Below are positions 41,090 to 51,438 of a DNA stretch of 64,000 bases, one piece after another. The translations under genes and the position numbers were made by a program. The notes beneath the pieces are model-generated. The model saw only the letters and a list, made by a program, of their open reading frames with translations, was not told the origin of the DNA and did not search any database. Position 1 is the stretch's first letter; each line of letters opens with the position of its first letter. Where the stretch lies: positions 62,001 through 126,000 of the forward strand of contig JAQMWT010000059.1 of the NCBI GenBank assembly GCA_029834535.1. Reading direction: 5' to 3'. This DNA comes from Chrysophaeum taylorii (Eukaryota > Sar > Pelagophyceae > Pelagomonadales > Pelagomonadaceae).

Positions 41090-41644
41090 TCAAGTCGCCG
41101 ACGCAGCCTTGTCTTTGTTGGTCTCGGGTTGTTCGTCGGACGGCGCAGCCGTCCGGGGATGTTGTTGTTCCGCTTCCGACACATCAGGGGCAGGTTCTTT
41201 GTCGTCCGGTGCATTTCCGGGATGGTCTACCGTCTCGGGAGCTTCTTGGTCCTTAGTTTCCGGGGCATCTGTGGGCTGCGGGTCCCCGGAGGACTCGGAA
41301 GGCGCCGGAGCGTCTCCGACTGCGTCGTCGATCGCGTTACTGTTGATCGGATCCCCAGACGAAGGCTCGGGGTCGTCGGTAGGCGCCGGCGCAGGAACGA
41401 GAGACACGGCCGCGAAAGAATTCGCCGCCGGCTTGGCCGAGAGCGTGACGCTCGCAAATGGGTTGTTAGCCGCCGCTGCGACGGTCACCGGCGCCGGCGC
41501 CGGTCGCCGAGCCTTGACTATGCGGCGCTTCTTTAGCACCTCGTCGCTCGCGCGCTTGAATGTCCCGGCGGTCTCGGACGACGCGTCCGCAGCCGCCTCG
41601 TACTCCTCGCGGCGCATTTGGCCGTTCACGTTGCACCGCTTCAT
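41090..41644 (-). CDS. NUP50/Nup2-like N-terminal protein, short
   Basis: 184 residues, starting MKRCNVNGQMRREEYEAAAD. Residues 20-47 (SSETAGTFKRASDEVLKKRR then IVKARRP) match the importin-alpha-binding start of NUP50/Nup2 (AGTF.xASxEVLKxRxIxKAKRR in animals). NNPFASVTL and NSFAAVSL are FG-like nucleoporin phrases. The rest is acidic, Pro/Ser-rich and disordered (residues 85-184). The Ran-binding domain found at the C-terminus of animal NUP50 is absent in this frame, so the protein is either short or spliced to further exons I did not find. Confidence 0.6.
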   Translation of the reverse strand: MKRCNVNGQMRREEYEAAADASSETAGTFKRASDEVLKKRRIVKARRPAPAPVTVAAAANNPFASVTLSAKPAANSFAAVSLVPAPAPTDDPEPSSGDPINSNAIDDAVGDAPAPSESSGDPQPTDAPETKDQEAPETVDHPGNAPDDKEPAPDVSEAEQQHPRTAAPSDEQPETNKDKAASAT

Positions 41645-43236
41645 AGTCGCGCGCGCGATACGCTAACCCTCACTTCTTTCACCTTTGAGTTCACTCCTAA
41701 ACCCTTACCACCGCCAATCTAAGCTTAGCTTTGATCAGCCCTCTAACATTTGAGTTTACTGCTAGACCCTTACAAGCGGGCCAACCTTCACATTTAAACA
41801 CAGGACGCACCTAGCTGTCGACCGACCTTTAAAAACACTTATGTGTACTCTTAAATCCTTACATTTTGGCCACGCGGTACGATGCGCGGGCGTTTGACGC
41901 ATCGGCCAGAGCGCCGTATGGGAAGGTGCAGCGGGTCGTGACGAGACAACGCGAGGGTTTTCGCGTCGAGTGCCTCGAGGTGGACCTTCGTGCTCTCCCA
42001 GCGCATGACGTCCGCAAGGCGTCCTTCCTTTGCGCATTACAAGCTCTCCACCTCGTGGGTGGCTTTATGGCCTTCGCGATGTTTGGCATTCTCGAACAGC
42101 GACTTCCCGGAAGTCGTTGCCAACTTCCTCGGGCTGCCGTCGCCGGCCTGCGTACCGCTGTCCGGGCTTGGAATTCTTGGCGAAAGAAACCCAGCGGGTT
42201 TTCGACCCGTACGGCAACGTCTTGCTCGCGGACAACCGCTTTGTCAACCGCAACAGCGCTCGGTCCTGCATGCACGACTCGGTGCTTTACGTGTTGAGTG
42301 TTCTCATGCACGAGGGGGGCGTTCGGCACACGGTCGAGCCTTCGGGCTTGTTTTGGAATTGTGCCCCACCCCTTGCCCGTCGTGTTTTGCGTTCCTTCGA
42401 GACAACATCGAGGCTCGTTCCTGACTTTTCTATCGCGGAGCCCGAGAGATCACCTACTCGGGCAGTCTCCGTCTTGGCGAGGTCTAAACGATCGTCTTTT
42501 ACCTGACGCGCAGTACGCAGCCGTAAGCATCGATTACCGCCGCGATGGTGCTCCGAGCCCGGTGGACAAGCGAGCCAGCGGCGTCCAGCGCGAGTTCGTT
42601 GCGCACGCTGCTTACGCCGAAAGAAAATATTGCGAGGTTGATCCGGGACGCCCTACGGGGCTCGTTCTGAGATCGCCTCGCGGCATCTGGGCCCGTGCTG
42701 GGTTTTGGTTGGCAATTTCGCCGCCGAGGGGAGTGACAACGTGCAGTGCCTTCTCCAGCGTATCGATCGTGGGACTGGCGTCAACACTGGCCTTCAGAAG
42801 GGGGGGGGGGTCGCTCTCGCCAGTGCCGGATGCACAGACTCAGCACCTTTTCCTCTCTCACTCTATGACGGCGCACCGCGAGCGGCCCGTCTCCTCTTAT
42901 CTGGGCTTCATTATATCAAGAGCGGTGCCGCCAACGCCCATCTTCGGCAGCAGCACTACGCGCACGCACACTTCTGTCATCGCCACGCTTCCGTGATGGC
43001 CTGGACGCCTACAGGAAGGAACGCCAACGATCCCTGCGCCTCCCGGCGGCCCCGTTCCTGGTGGCACTCTGACGGCTAGCTTTGCTCTCTGCTTTCCTCA
43101 GCGAACGGCGTTTCTGCAAGAGGCCTGCGTCTCCGTCTTGTTGTCATCCCTCCCTTCCCCACCCTTCTCATCTGCAGCAACCGCCCTTACCCTTAGTGTT
43201 TGTTTACCCCCTTACCCTAATATAAGACTCCTCGCG
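41645..43236 (+). pseudogene. Decayed coding element of a dispersed, multi-copy type, with intergenic flanks
   Basis: Between about 41866 and 43080, coding-like blocks appear on the plus strand in different frames: ETQRVFDPYGNVLLADNRFV, CMHDSVLYVLSVLMHEGG, SPVDKRASGVQREFVAHAAY and AAEGSDNVQCLLQRID. The order recalls large dispersed ORFs in algal genomes that tend to sit with mobile elements. I cannot name the family, and there are several breaks. Likely fossil. 43081-43236 holds the promoter of the prenyltransferase gene. Confidence 0.35.
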
Positions 43237-44394
43237 ATGGCTGTCTTCTTCGAAGAGAAGCACGTCGCTTACATTCGGTCGGTCTCGGAGGACACGGAGA
43301 GCGTCGAGTACGTGTTCACCGACTACATGCGGATGAGCGGTGTGTACTGGGGCCTGACCGCTCTCGCGCTGCTTGGGCGGGACGTCGGCGTCGAGATGAA
43401 GGGGGCCGAGGTCATCGAATGGGTCGTGCGGTGCCAGCACGGGTGCGGGGGCTTCGGGGGCTCGGAGGGTCACGACCCGCACATGCTCTACACGCTCTCT
43501 GCGGTGCAAGTTCTCGCGCTCTTGGGCGCCCTCGAGAGGATTGACGGCGAGGCGGCGGCGCGATTCGTCGCGTCGCTCCAGCGTGACGACGGCTCGTTCG
43601 CTGGCGACGCGTGGGGCGAGATCGATACCCGCTTTTCCTACTGTGCCCTTTCGACCCTCTCGCTCCTTGGCCGCCTCGACTTGGTCGACGTTTCGAGGGC
43701 CGCGGCCTTCGTCGCGAAATGCAAAAACTTTGACGGCGGCTACGGCGCCGTCCCGGGCGCCGAGTCCCACGCCGGCCAGGTCTTTTGCTGCGTCGGCGCC
43801 CTCGCCATCGCAGGAAAAATCGACACCGTCGACCGCCAGCTCCTCGGGTGGTGGCTCGCCGAGCGCCAGTGCGACAGCGGCGGGCTCAACGGCAGACCCG
43901 AGAAGCAGGCCGACACGTGCTACTCCTGGTGGATTCTCTCCTCGCTCTGCATGCTCGGCTGCAGCCACTGGATCGACGGTCAGGCCCTCGCGACCTTTAT
44001 CCTTAAGTGCCAGGACGCTGACGACGGCGGCATCGCCGATCGACCCGGCAACGTCCCCGACGTCTTCCACACCTTTTTTGGCATCGGGGGCCTCTCGCTC
44101 CTGCGATGGTTTGACAACCAGCCCCCGACCGACCCACCGCGGCGCCGCATCGACCCCGTCTACGCGCTCCCCGAGGATTTGGTCCACTCCATGCGCCTCC
44201 GTGCCACCGTCTACACCCAATCCCCCGATGCCACGCTCTTCTCCGCGCCCAACGTCCTCCGCCGCTATCGCGACGATGCACCTGCGTCGCCGGACGAGGA
44301 GGACGCAACATCCGCGCCGGAGACAACCACCCCCGCTGGAGAATCGACTACCTCGCCTCTCGAGCCTCGCCACATACGCGTAAGTAGTGAGTGA
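43237..44394 (+). CDS. RABGGTB: Rab geranylgeranyltransferase beta subunit
   Basis: 385 residues from MAVFFEEKHVAYI. Catalytic subunit that adds geranylgeranyl groups to Rab C-termini together with the alpha subunit and REP. The alpha-alpha barrel repeats are clear (CQHGCGGFGGSEGHDPHMLY, SLQRDDGSFAGDAWGEIDTR, CKNFDGGYGAVPGAESHAGQ). The Zn and substrate region reads ERQCDSGGLNGRPEKQADTC then YSWW. The Zn-ligand His lies in VPDVFHTFFGIGGLSLL. These match rat RabGGTB, which is about 331 residues; the extra length is a disordered Ser/Thr/Pro C-tail after about 330. An in-frame ATG at 43138 would add 33 unlikely residues. No introns. Confidence 0.93.
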   Translation: MAVFFEEKHVAYIRSVSEDTESVEYVFTDYMRMSGVYWGLTALALLGRDVGVEMKGAEVIEWVVRCQHGCGGFGGSEGHDPHMLYTLSAVQVLALLGALERIDGEAAARFVASLQRDDGSFAGDAWGEIDTRFSYCALSTLSLLGRLDLVDVSRAAAFVAKCKNFDGGYGAVPGAESHAGQVFCCVGALAIAGKIDTVDRQLLGWWLAERQCDSGGLNGRPEKQADTCYSWWILSSLCMLGCSHWIDGQALATFILKCQDADDGGIADRPGNVPDVFHTFFGIGGLSLLRWFDNQPPTDPPRRRIDPVYALPEDLVHSMRLRATVYTQSPDATLFSAPNVLRRYRDDAPASPDEEDATSAPETTTPAGESTTSPLEPRHIRVSSE

Positions 44395-44473
44395 TCGATC
44401 ACAAGTTCTGTCCTCCTCTTACAACAGCGAAAATAATAAAAATCCGACCGAACGTGTGGCGGAAAAAAACGTA

Positions 44474-47161
44474 ATGGATTCGCGGTCGGGAGAGCGTCGC
44501 CGCGCGGCCGTCATGGCCGCGCGCACGTCAGGCGCGCGTGGTGTCCGCGGGCAGTCTTCGCCGCCGTCGCGCGCTTCGATGTCGTTGATGCGCGCCATGA
44601 TCGTAACCGACGAGTTGGGTGTGTTCCACGAGTCGCGGTTCGAGTCGCTGGCCGAAGCACGGCGCGCCTGGGGCGCGCTGCCGTTCCAGTACGCCTCGGT
44701 GCTGTTCGTGCTCCTTCCGAACGGAATGTGGGAAGCCGTCAAGGTGTACGGATTGCCGTTAACGGTCTCGAACATCGTGCGACGGCAGACCGAGCAGCAC
44801 GCTCTGGCGTCGTCGGCGTCCGAGCCACCTCCGAGCAATCCCGAGTCTTCTTCGCTCAAAGCGACCGCCAAGGCGAAGCACGTGACGGCGCGGCGCGCGT
44901 CGAACTCCACCCAGCAGCTCGTGATCGAGCTGTCGAGCGACGGTTGGCAGGCCGTCGAGGTCGGGACCCGGTGCCTCCTGGCCTTGGGCCAAGCGCTGTC
45001 GGCGCGCGACGCGTACCTCAACGCCAACCCGCATATCGACGCGCTTCTGCGCACGCTGGGGGGTGGGGGCGACGAGAAGATCGAGGATGCTGCGCGCGAG
45101 ATGCTCGAGCTGCTGGGCGCCAACGCGTTCTCGGCGCCCAAGGTTGCGGCGTGGCTCGACGCCCGGCGAGAGCATGCGCCGTTGTTCGCGTCGTTGCCGC
45201 CCGAGGGGGGTGATACGCTCGACGCCGCCTCGATCGACGTCGATGCGGTGCGCGTCCTTATCGCGACGGGATGTCCTACGGCGTCGACGGAACTCTCGAC
45301 GCGCGACGCGACCGCCTTCTTCGCGGTCGAGGTCGCGCTTCCCGCGCACGGCATCTCGCTGCGCGGTCCGACGGCGCGATTCGCGCACTTCGCCTCGCTC
45401 CCCAGCTCCCTCGCCGAGAACGACGCGTGGGCTCTGAGGTCTCTCCCGAGCTTTCCGCGACGCCACATGCGCTCCAAACTCCAGAAGCTCGGCGCGGGGC
45501 TAGGGGACAAGCAGCTGCGGAACCGCAATAACGGCCTCTCCCTGTTCCTCGACGAGCTCGTCGACATCTACCCCACGCTCTCGAGCGACAGCCAGCTCGC
45601 CTTGGCGAAGTGGCTCGCGACCAAACCCTCTGCTGCTGCTGTTGCGAGCCATTCCCTCCCGCCGCCGCCGCCGCTGCCTCAACCGCGCGCCGAAAACACC
45701 GACAAAACGCGCGATCAACTACAACCGCTGGAGCGATCATCGGAGGACGAGCCGGAAAGACAGTCGGGGCACGAGGCGCCGACGACTTCTGTCCCCGAAG
45801 AACACGACGTACCGCCGCCCGTCGGCGACGAGGTGAGGCGGTCTGAGAGTTCGACGCTCGACGCGATGCGCAGCTCGATCACCGCTCGGATGGCGTCGGT
45901 CGCGGAGGCGGCATACGTAATATCCAAAGAGATAAAAGCCCGTCGCGATCGCCATGAGGTCGACCAGCACGTCCTTATCTTCCAACTGCGCGGGATTCGC
46001 GGGATGACCGAAAGACACACGAGACTCAGCGAGGCTAACGCGCGAATCTACGTGTCCGCGCGCGTCTTGGACGACTACGAAGACGAGGAGGTTCGCGGAG
46101 AGGAGGAGGAGGAGGAGGACGACGACGCGGAAGACGTTGCCCGCGACGAGGAGGCACCCGCGCGAGTCGAGCGCGAACGAATTCCCGTGTACCGCTCGGA
46201 CGAGCGCTTCATGTCGCTCAATCCCACGTGGGATCCCCCGCACAAGTTCACCGTCTTTCTCGGCAAAGAAAAGAGGGACAAGCGGCTTCTTGTGGGCGTC
46301 CACGACGCCTCGAAGGCCTCCTCGTCCGACGACGACACGACCTCGATATTCTACTACGCCGTTCTCTCGAACCTGGAAGAATTCGCGAGCAACGCGCCGT
46401 CCGTACGTTCGTCCGTATCCTCGTCCGGCTTGGAATCGATGCTCAAGCCCGTCGAGCTCTCGCTGGTCGACGACGAGAACAGCAAGACCGAGGCCAAATT
46501 AATCGGCGAGGCCTGGCTCGCGACATCGGCGCAGGTGCAACAACTGGACGTCCTCCGACGCCACTGCGTCCTCATCTACGAGCACCGCGTTTTCCAAAAC
46601 TTTGTTGAAGCTTTTGGGGTCGGCTGGTTCATGTGCATGTGCCAATGCGATCCGGACTTCGCCGAGCCACTGCACGAATATAACAATGGGAGTGACCGCA
46701 CCACCGCCCAATGGCGCCACTACCACGCGTGCGTCCCCGACGACATCCAACGCCCGTTGTCCCACGTCCCCGACAAAGACCGGCTCGGCCAAAATCACCA
46801 GCCACCCCCCTCCTTCGATGCCCTCTCTCCTCTCTTGCCCGGCGAGCGTGTCGTCAAGTCCTGGCACATGTGCCGCACCGACGCGGAGGACGTCAGCGGT
46901 TGGGCCTACGCGACCTCCATCGCCTCCAGCTTCTGGTACCCGAGTCCGCCTCCGACCGCCATTTACCGTCGTTGCGCTTGGTGCGACTATCCTTTCCTTG
47001 TTGCAAAGGAACTCATCACCATGTTCGCAGGTTCCGCTATACAACGACAGCACCGCGCACCAACACAGACAGGGTATAGCGCACACCCTTGTCATCGATC
47101 GATCTCGTTTGTGCGGTATCTTGCACTTGCACGCACCTCCCCCGTGGAATCCGAGCACTAG
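44474..47161 (+). CDS. Large C2-like plus dysferlin (DysF)-like domain protein
   Basis: 895 residues from MDSRSGERRRAAVMA; 79 bp after the RabGGTB stop. Residues 1-420 are helical and unrecognised. A Pro-rich, acidic linker follows. At about 570-730 a beta-rich region reads VLIFQLRGIRGMTE, NARIYVSARVL, MSLNPTWDPPHKFTVFLGKE and LVGVHDASK, in the order of a C2 domain, with an acidic insert. The C-terminal part has WRHYHACVPDDIQRPL and then VSGWAYATSIASSFWYPSPP followed by AIYRRCAWC. This resembles the DysF motif of dysferlin, Pex30-like and TECPR proteins (GW.YA..F...W......VRRRRW). Dysferlin-family proteins act in membrane repair and fusion. The last residues and the TAG at 47159-47161 lie at the edge of the minisatellite. 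Confidence 0.6.
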   Translation: MDSRSGERRRAAVMAARTSGARGVRGQSSPPSRASMSLMRAMIVTDELGVFHESRFESLAEARRAWGALPFQYASVLFVLLPNGMWEAVKVYGLPLTVSNIVRRQTEQHALASSASEPPPSNPESSSLKATAKAKHVTARRASNSTQQLVIELSSDGWQAVEVGTRCLLALGQALSARDAYLNANPHIDALLRTLGGGGDEKIEDAAREMLELLGANAFSAPKVAAWLDARREHAPLFASLPPEGGDTLDAASIDVDAVRVLIATGCPTASTELSTRDATAFFAVEVALPAHGISLRGPTARFAHFASLPSSLAENDAWALRSLPSFPRRHMRSKLQKLGAGLGDKQLRNRNNGLSLFLDELVDIYPTLSSDSQLALAKWLATKPSAAAVASHSLPPPPPLPQPRAENTDKTRDQLQPLERSSEDEPERQSGHEAPTTSVPEEHDVPPPVGDEVRRSESSTLDAMRSSITARMASVAEAAYVISKEIKARRDRHEVDQHVLIFQLRGIRGMTERHTRLSEANARIYVSARVLDDYEDEEVRGEEEEEEDDDAEDVARDEEAPARVERERIPVYRSDERFMSLNPTWDPPHKFTVFLGKEKRDKRLLVGVHDASKASSSDDDTTSIFYYAVLSNLEEFASNAPSVRSSVSSSGLESMLKPVELSLVDDENSKTEAKLIGEAWLATSAQVQQLDVLRRHCVLIYEHRVFQNFVEAFGVGWFMCMCQCDPDFAEPLHEYNNGSDRTTAQWRHYHACVPDDIQRPLSHVPDKDRLGQNHQPPPSFDALSPLLPGERVVKSWHMCRTDAEDVSGWAYATSIASSFWYPSPPPTAIYRRCAWCDYPFLVAKELITMFAGSAIQRQHRAPTQTGYSAHPCHRSISFVRYLALARTSPVESEH

Positions 47162-47510
47162 TTTTGAGTGTGCACCACGACCACTAGGTTGAGTGTGTTC
47201 CACGACCACTAGTTTGAGCGTGTTGCAACACGTGCAATAGTTTGAGAGTGCACCACGAGTGTGCACCACGAGCATTAGGTTGAGTGTGTACCACGAGCAC
47301 TAGTTTTTTGAGTGCACCACGAGCACTATTTTGAGTGTGCACCACGAGCACTATTTTGAGTGTGCACCACGAGCATTATTCTGAGCGTGCACCACGAGCA
47401 CTATTTCGAGTGCGAGTGTGCGCCACGAGCATTATTCTAAGCGTGCACCACGAGCACTATTTTGGCCGTGCCCCACGCGCACTATTTTGAGTGTGCGCAC
47501 CACTCTCGGC
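47162..47510. repeat. Minisatellite, unit about 25 bp
   Basis: TTTGAGTGTGCACCACGAGC followed by ACTAT recurs about 12-14 times with substitutions, directly after the stop of the upstream gene. It likely lies in its 3' UTR. Confidence 0.85.
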
Positions 47511-47934
47511 GGCGCTGAATCCACACCTGACGGAATTTTTGACCAGGATGGCAAAAGTAGTTATAGATCAAAGTGACCCATGACGCAGCGTAGCTAGCTT
47601 ACTACACGGGTGCCCACCCGTAGGGAGATACTAGTGTGGCCGCGCGCCGTTCTGAGACGGCGCTGCTTAATCGGTAGCGATTATAAATAGTCGCGTTGGG
47701 AAATGCTCGAGTGGCGATTTTTCTTTGGTTTTCAGTTTTGTTGGCCGGTCAAGTTGAAGCCACGGTCGGCGATATGGCGAACTTCGTGATAGCGAGATAG
47801 CTTCGCGACAATGAGAAAACGTGAAGCGCGATATTTAACAGGGAGAATTCAACGATGGATAAATTGGTTCGAGCGACGAAAGACGAAGAACCAGGCAGCA
47901 CGGAGCTTCGTGCGAATGCATTTTCCTGAACAAT
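47511..47934. other. Intergenic
   Basis: No gene recognised. Confidence 0.4.
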
Positions 47935-48967
47935 CTAGGCTCTGGGCCGCTCCCACTGCGTATGGCGCGTGAGGTTGTTGGCGTAGTAGATTTGTCCGTC
48001 GGGTGCGCGGCGCTCTTCCCAGTTGGGCGGCAGGTACGTCGGCAGTCTATCGTCGAAAGTGGGTGGGGCCGACGGGACGGCCGCGTATTGCTGCTGTGAC
48101 TGGCCACCACCCGAACCAACGGGCGAGGCGTAAGCAACGAGCGCGTCGCCGTAGGCATTTCCATCAACGGCTGATGCCACGATAGGTTGCTGCGGCATTG
48201 CTTGGGGCTCTGTCGCGTAGAACGCGCTCTCTGGCCGTTGTTGCAGCACTACTTGCGGATACGCGCGGCGGCGCATGTGCGAGAGGTTTGCGGCGAGCGT
48301 GTCGCCAAGGCCATCGCGCGCGGTAAACTCATTGCGGTCGATGGTGCCGTTGCCGTCGAGGTCGAAGAGGCCCCAGACGGCGTCGAGAGTTTGGCCCATC
48401 GTGTGGGTCTTCGTCGGATCCTTCTCGAGGTCAAACGTCTTCGCGAGAGCGCGGTGGACCTCGGCCTTGTCGAGGGTGTTACTTCTGTCTAAGTCCCAGA
48501 AACTGAACCAGGCCCACGTGTCGCTGAGGGGGGGTGGTTCGGAGGCACCCCGCAGATCGGGGTACTGCTGTCGCGCGTACGCGAGCAGACCGTAAGGCTC
48601 GCGGAAGATCTCGTCGAACGTCACCGCGCCGTCTCTGTTGGCGTCCCAGTTGACGAACAGCGAGGCGATCTCGGCGTCGAAACGCTCCACGTCGAGCCCT
48701 ACCACCGTCGCTTTGAGCGCCCTAACAACCTCTTCCATGCTCAGACGCCCGTCGGCGTCCGTGTCGATCGCGTTGAACCACGCTTGCGCGTCGTTAAGTT
48801 GGGGAAAAGGCTCAATCCACGTAAAGGGCTGGTTGCACACGGCACACGCGCCCTTGGGTGGACGGGACTGGGCGCAACGCGCTGCGGGAGGAGCGTCTTG
48901 AGGCCACGAGGTTCTACGTACCGTGCAGATAGTGGCCGCAACTCCGTCTATTATTTTGTCTCAGCAT
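47935..48967 (-). CDS. EF-hand protein with C-terminal WW domain
   Basis: Exon 1 48967-48922 and exon 2 48881-47935, split by a 40-bp intron (GTACGT...CCGCAG). Product 330 residues. The joined N-terminus reads RSCGHYLHARCAQS then GACAVCNQPF, a Cys/His cluster that may bind Zn. Four EF-hand loops follow: DTDADGRLSMEE, DANRDGAVTFDE, DLDRSNTLDKAE and DLDGNGTIDRNE. The first, second and fourth have good Ca ligands; the third is poor. The C-terminus has a Gln/Pro-rich linker and a WW domain, LPPNWEERRAPDGQIYYANN then THTQ-like RHTQWERP. A calcium-sensing adaptor is likely; partners would be Pro-rich. Without the intron the frame has no ATG upstream of the EF hands, which supports the join. Confidence 0.75.
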
Positions 48968-51438
48968 GACGATAGGTTCGCCGGCCAAAGGTTCGAAGCA
49001 AGCTGCACACTCCCCGAGTTTGACCGAGATTTTGGGCACGGTCGGGATCGCGACTGCGGCCATCATAAGGCGAAATTTTTCTATTTACAAGTTCCCAGGA
49101 CTGTTCTGGCACTGACGGCCCTGCATTCCCCGGAACCGATCAGCTGAGTCGGTAACGCTGACCTTTTGCTAAAAAAACCCTCTCATCTCACATCACATAC
49201 TGCGAGGTGACCGTGGCGGTGAAGCTACCGACCCGTCGCTCGTCGAGCGGGTCCGAGACCTCAATCTGCGCAACGTTGTAGCTTGAGGTACACAATCGCA
49301 AGCACGCCTGCGAGAGCATCATCCAGCACCGGCGTAACCTGCTGCACTCATTCATTCCTTTCTTCAAGGAGGTACTTTCGCACGCGAGACGCCAACGGGT
49401 GGACTCTGATCTGAACCTAGTGCTGTGGGCGACCACGCTGCAACGATGGAGCAGCACCTGGCGATGATTAAAAACATGCGTTGGCGCTGAAGGACACGAT
49501 CGCCAACGGCTTGATGCCAATCGACGTTTTTCCTAGAGAGGATTGCGAGCCTGCCGACGTGCCCTGGCGGAAGCCTCAATCACGGAGATCCAGCGTGCGG
49601 CGCGGTTGCGGATCTGACCGATGACGAAGCATCCAACAGCGGGAGGCGCTTCGGCTCGAAGTCAGCTATCGGTAAGTTTAAGGTTGCTGTTGATACGTGA
49701 AGAGTTGTTGAAGCGTGGTACCAAGACGAAGGTGTCAAGCAGAACCTGGTCACCCGGCTCGAGAGCCTAGCGGACTCGCAGAACGCTAAGTCCGCTAGAC
49801 GGGCGGCGCCACCACAGGCATTGGTGAACGATGTGGAGTCCAGGATGTCGCTCTTCCGCGTGGAGCAGACGATTCGCATACTCCAATTCGACGCTGCGGC
49901 ACTGGACTGCGCCATCGTCCTTTTCGAGCTGTCGGTCCCGGACGACTTCCTCCCGTTCATGGAATCCTTCCCAATCATGGTCCTCCGCGTGATCGTCGTA
50001 AGCCGCAGGTGCACAAGTTCATGCTGCCCCAGCAAGAGCGGATGCTGAACTACCGCGTCTGGTTGTGAACTTTCTCCGCTCGATTGCTCTTAGCTGTACT
50101 ATGGCCAACAAGGAGTGAGGACATTGAACTCGACAACGCACCACGGGCGCTACGCTCGGACGCGTCAGGTCGCCGACGTCAAGACCCACGAGATCATTTC
50201 CTGCTGCATCACGTCCCTCCACGATCTCTGTTCCGAACTTGACAACATCGCCACCTCCAGCTCTGGTTGCGGCGCAAGAAGTAGTGCTGATCCTCGCAAC
50301 GAACAGACCGAGCACCAGCGCCTGCTTTCCCGGAGGGTCGACACGCCAGATGTGCTCGACGATGTCATTGATGTCCAAGGTGTCGGAGACGTCGCCAAAC
50401 ACTGGGCCGAGCTCTGGGCTGGCCTCTCTTCGCGAGGTTCACCCTCCAGGACAGCGAGAGCCGGGGCATCGTCCACGTTCATTGCAGCCAAATCGGAGAC
50501 CTTTTAGGGGCCTGCGGGCTGGGCAATGCGGAAGTAACGAGAACGCATTTGACCATCCCCGAGGCCAGGTCGATCCTGGGTGCGGTGTCAAGTTTGTTCT
50601 CGCTACCTCTGCCTTTGAACCTCGCAGCGGGCGGCGGTACCTGCAAGCTCCCAGAGGCCGAGCGCCCTGACGACCTAGCAACTGGGGGTTTTCGAGAACG
50701 AATCTGACCGTCCCCGAGGCCGGGTCGATCCTGGGCGCGGTGTCAAGTTTGTTCTTGATAACTCCGACTTTGGACCTCCTAGCGGTGGCTCAACGTTAGA
50801 CCTTCTCTTCACTAACTCAGTTCGGGCTGATCGTGAATTCGAGGGAAAGAAAACAGACCCCAATTTTCACAATAGGTCCGGACGGAGGTAGTACTCGTTT
50901 TTGTGCTGCAACTTCGCTGCTGACTCAATGATACAGTGACCAGAATGCACGGCTGAGTTGTAGGAGGTTCCAGCTCATCCATCGAGATTTTTGTGGACAA
51001 ACCGAACATCGCCACGCCGGGTACTCCGCCCCCAATGGCAATGTTAATAATAATAGGTGCCCTTCGCCATACGTAGCGTGCGCGCTAGTAGAGAGCACGA
51101 ACGCCATGGAGACCGAACTCCCCCATCGCGAATGCCCGCACGTTCCGCGGGGCCATCGATCGCAGCATACCTAACGAAGTGGCGGCGCCGGCGCATTTTT
51201 TGCGTTGTCACCATCCGCAGGCCCACCACTGGCCGATCACTCAACATGATCGGGAAGCCGTATAAGGAACCCTGGTCGCGATACCTCCGCTTTCCGGGCA
51301 TCCCTCACGCCTCCACGCCAAAGCCCATCAACACCCGTGCCCGTGCGCTCGCACCCCCGATCTTCGCATTAGACATTAAAAACCCTAATCTGAAGTAATC
51401 ATCAATTTAAATTCCTTTCCACATCCAGCAGCGGCGAG
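48968..51438. other. Long region without a confident gene; possible decayed exons at 49.7-50.5 kb
   Basis: At 49701-50050 the plus strand reads VVEAWYQDEGVKQNLVTRLE, then SRMSLFRVEQTIRILQFDAA and, in another frame, RKPQVHKFMLPQQERMLNYR. At 50150-50320 KTHEIISCCITSLHDLCSEL. These look coding but I find no start, end or family. They may be an unrecognised or decayed gene. The sequence from 51020 to 51438 looks non-coding and holds the promoter of the hydrolase gene. Confidence 0.3.
50538..50786. repeat. Direct repeat of about 94 bp, diverged
   Basis: 50538-50631 and 50693-50786 share CGAGAACG, CCGAGGCC(A/G)GGTCGATCC and GCGGTGTCAAGTTTGTTCT, with about 20 percent mismatch. Minus-strand frames of both read RTNLTPxPGSTxPRG, so the repeat may descend from coding sequence. 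Confidence 0.65.

Noticed and set aside
45276-46303. Arg-rich minus-strand frames opposite the C2/DysF gene
   Set aside because: Composition is that of an antisense shadow; the plus-strand frame is continuous and domain-bearing.
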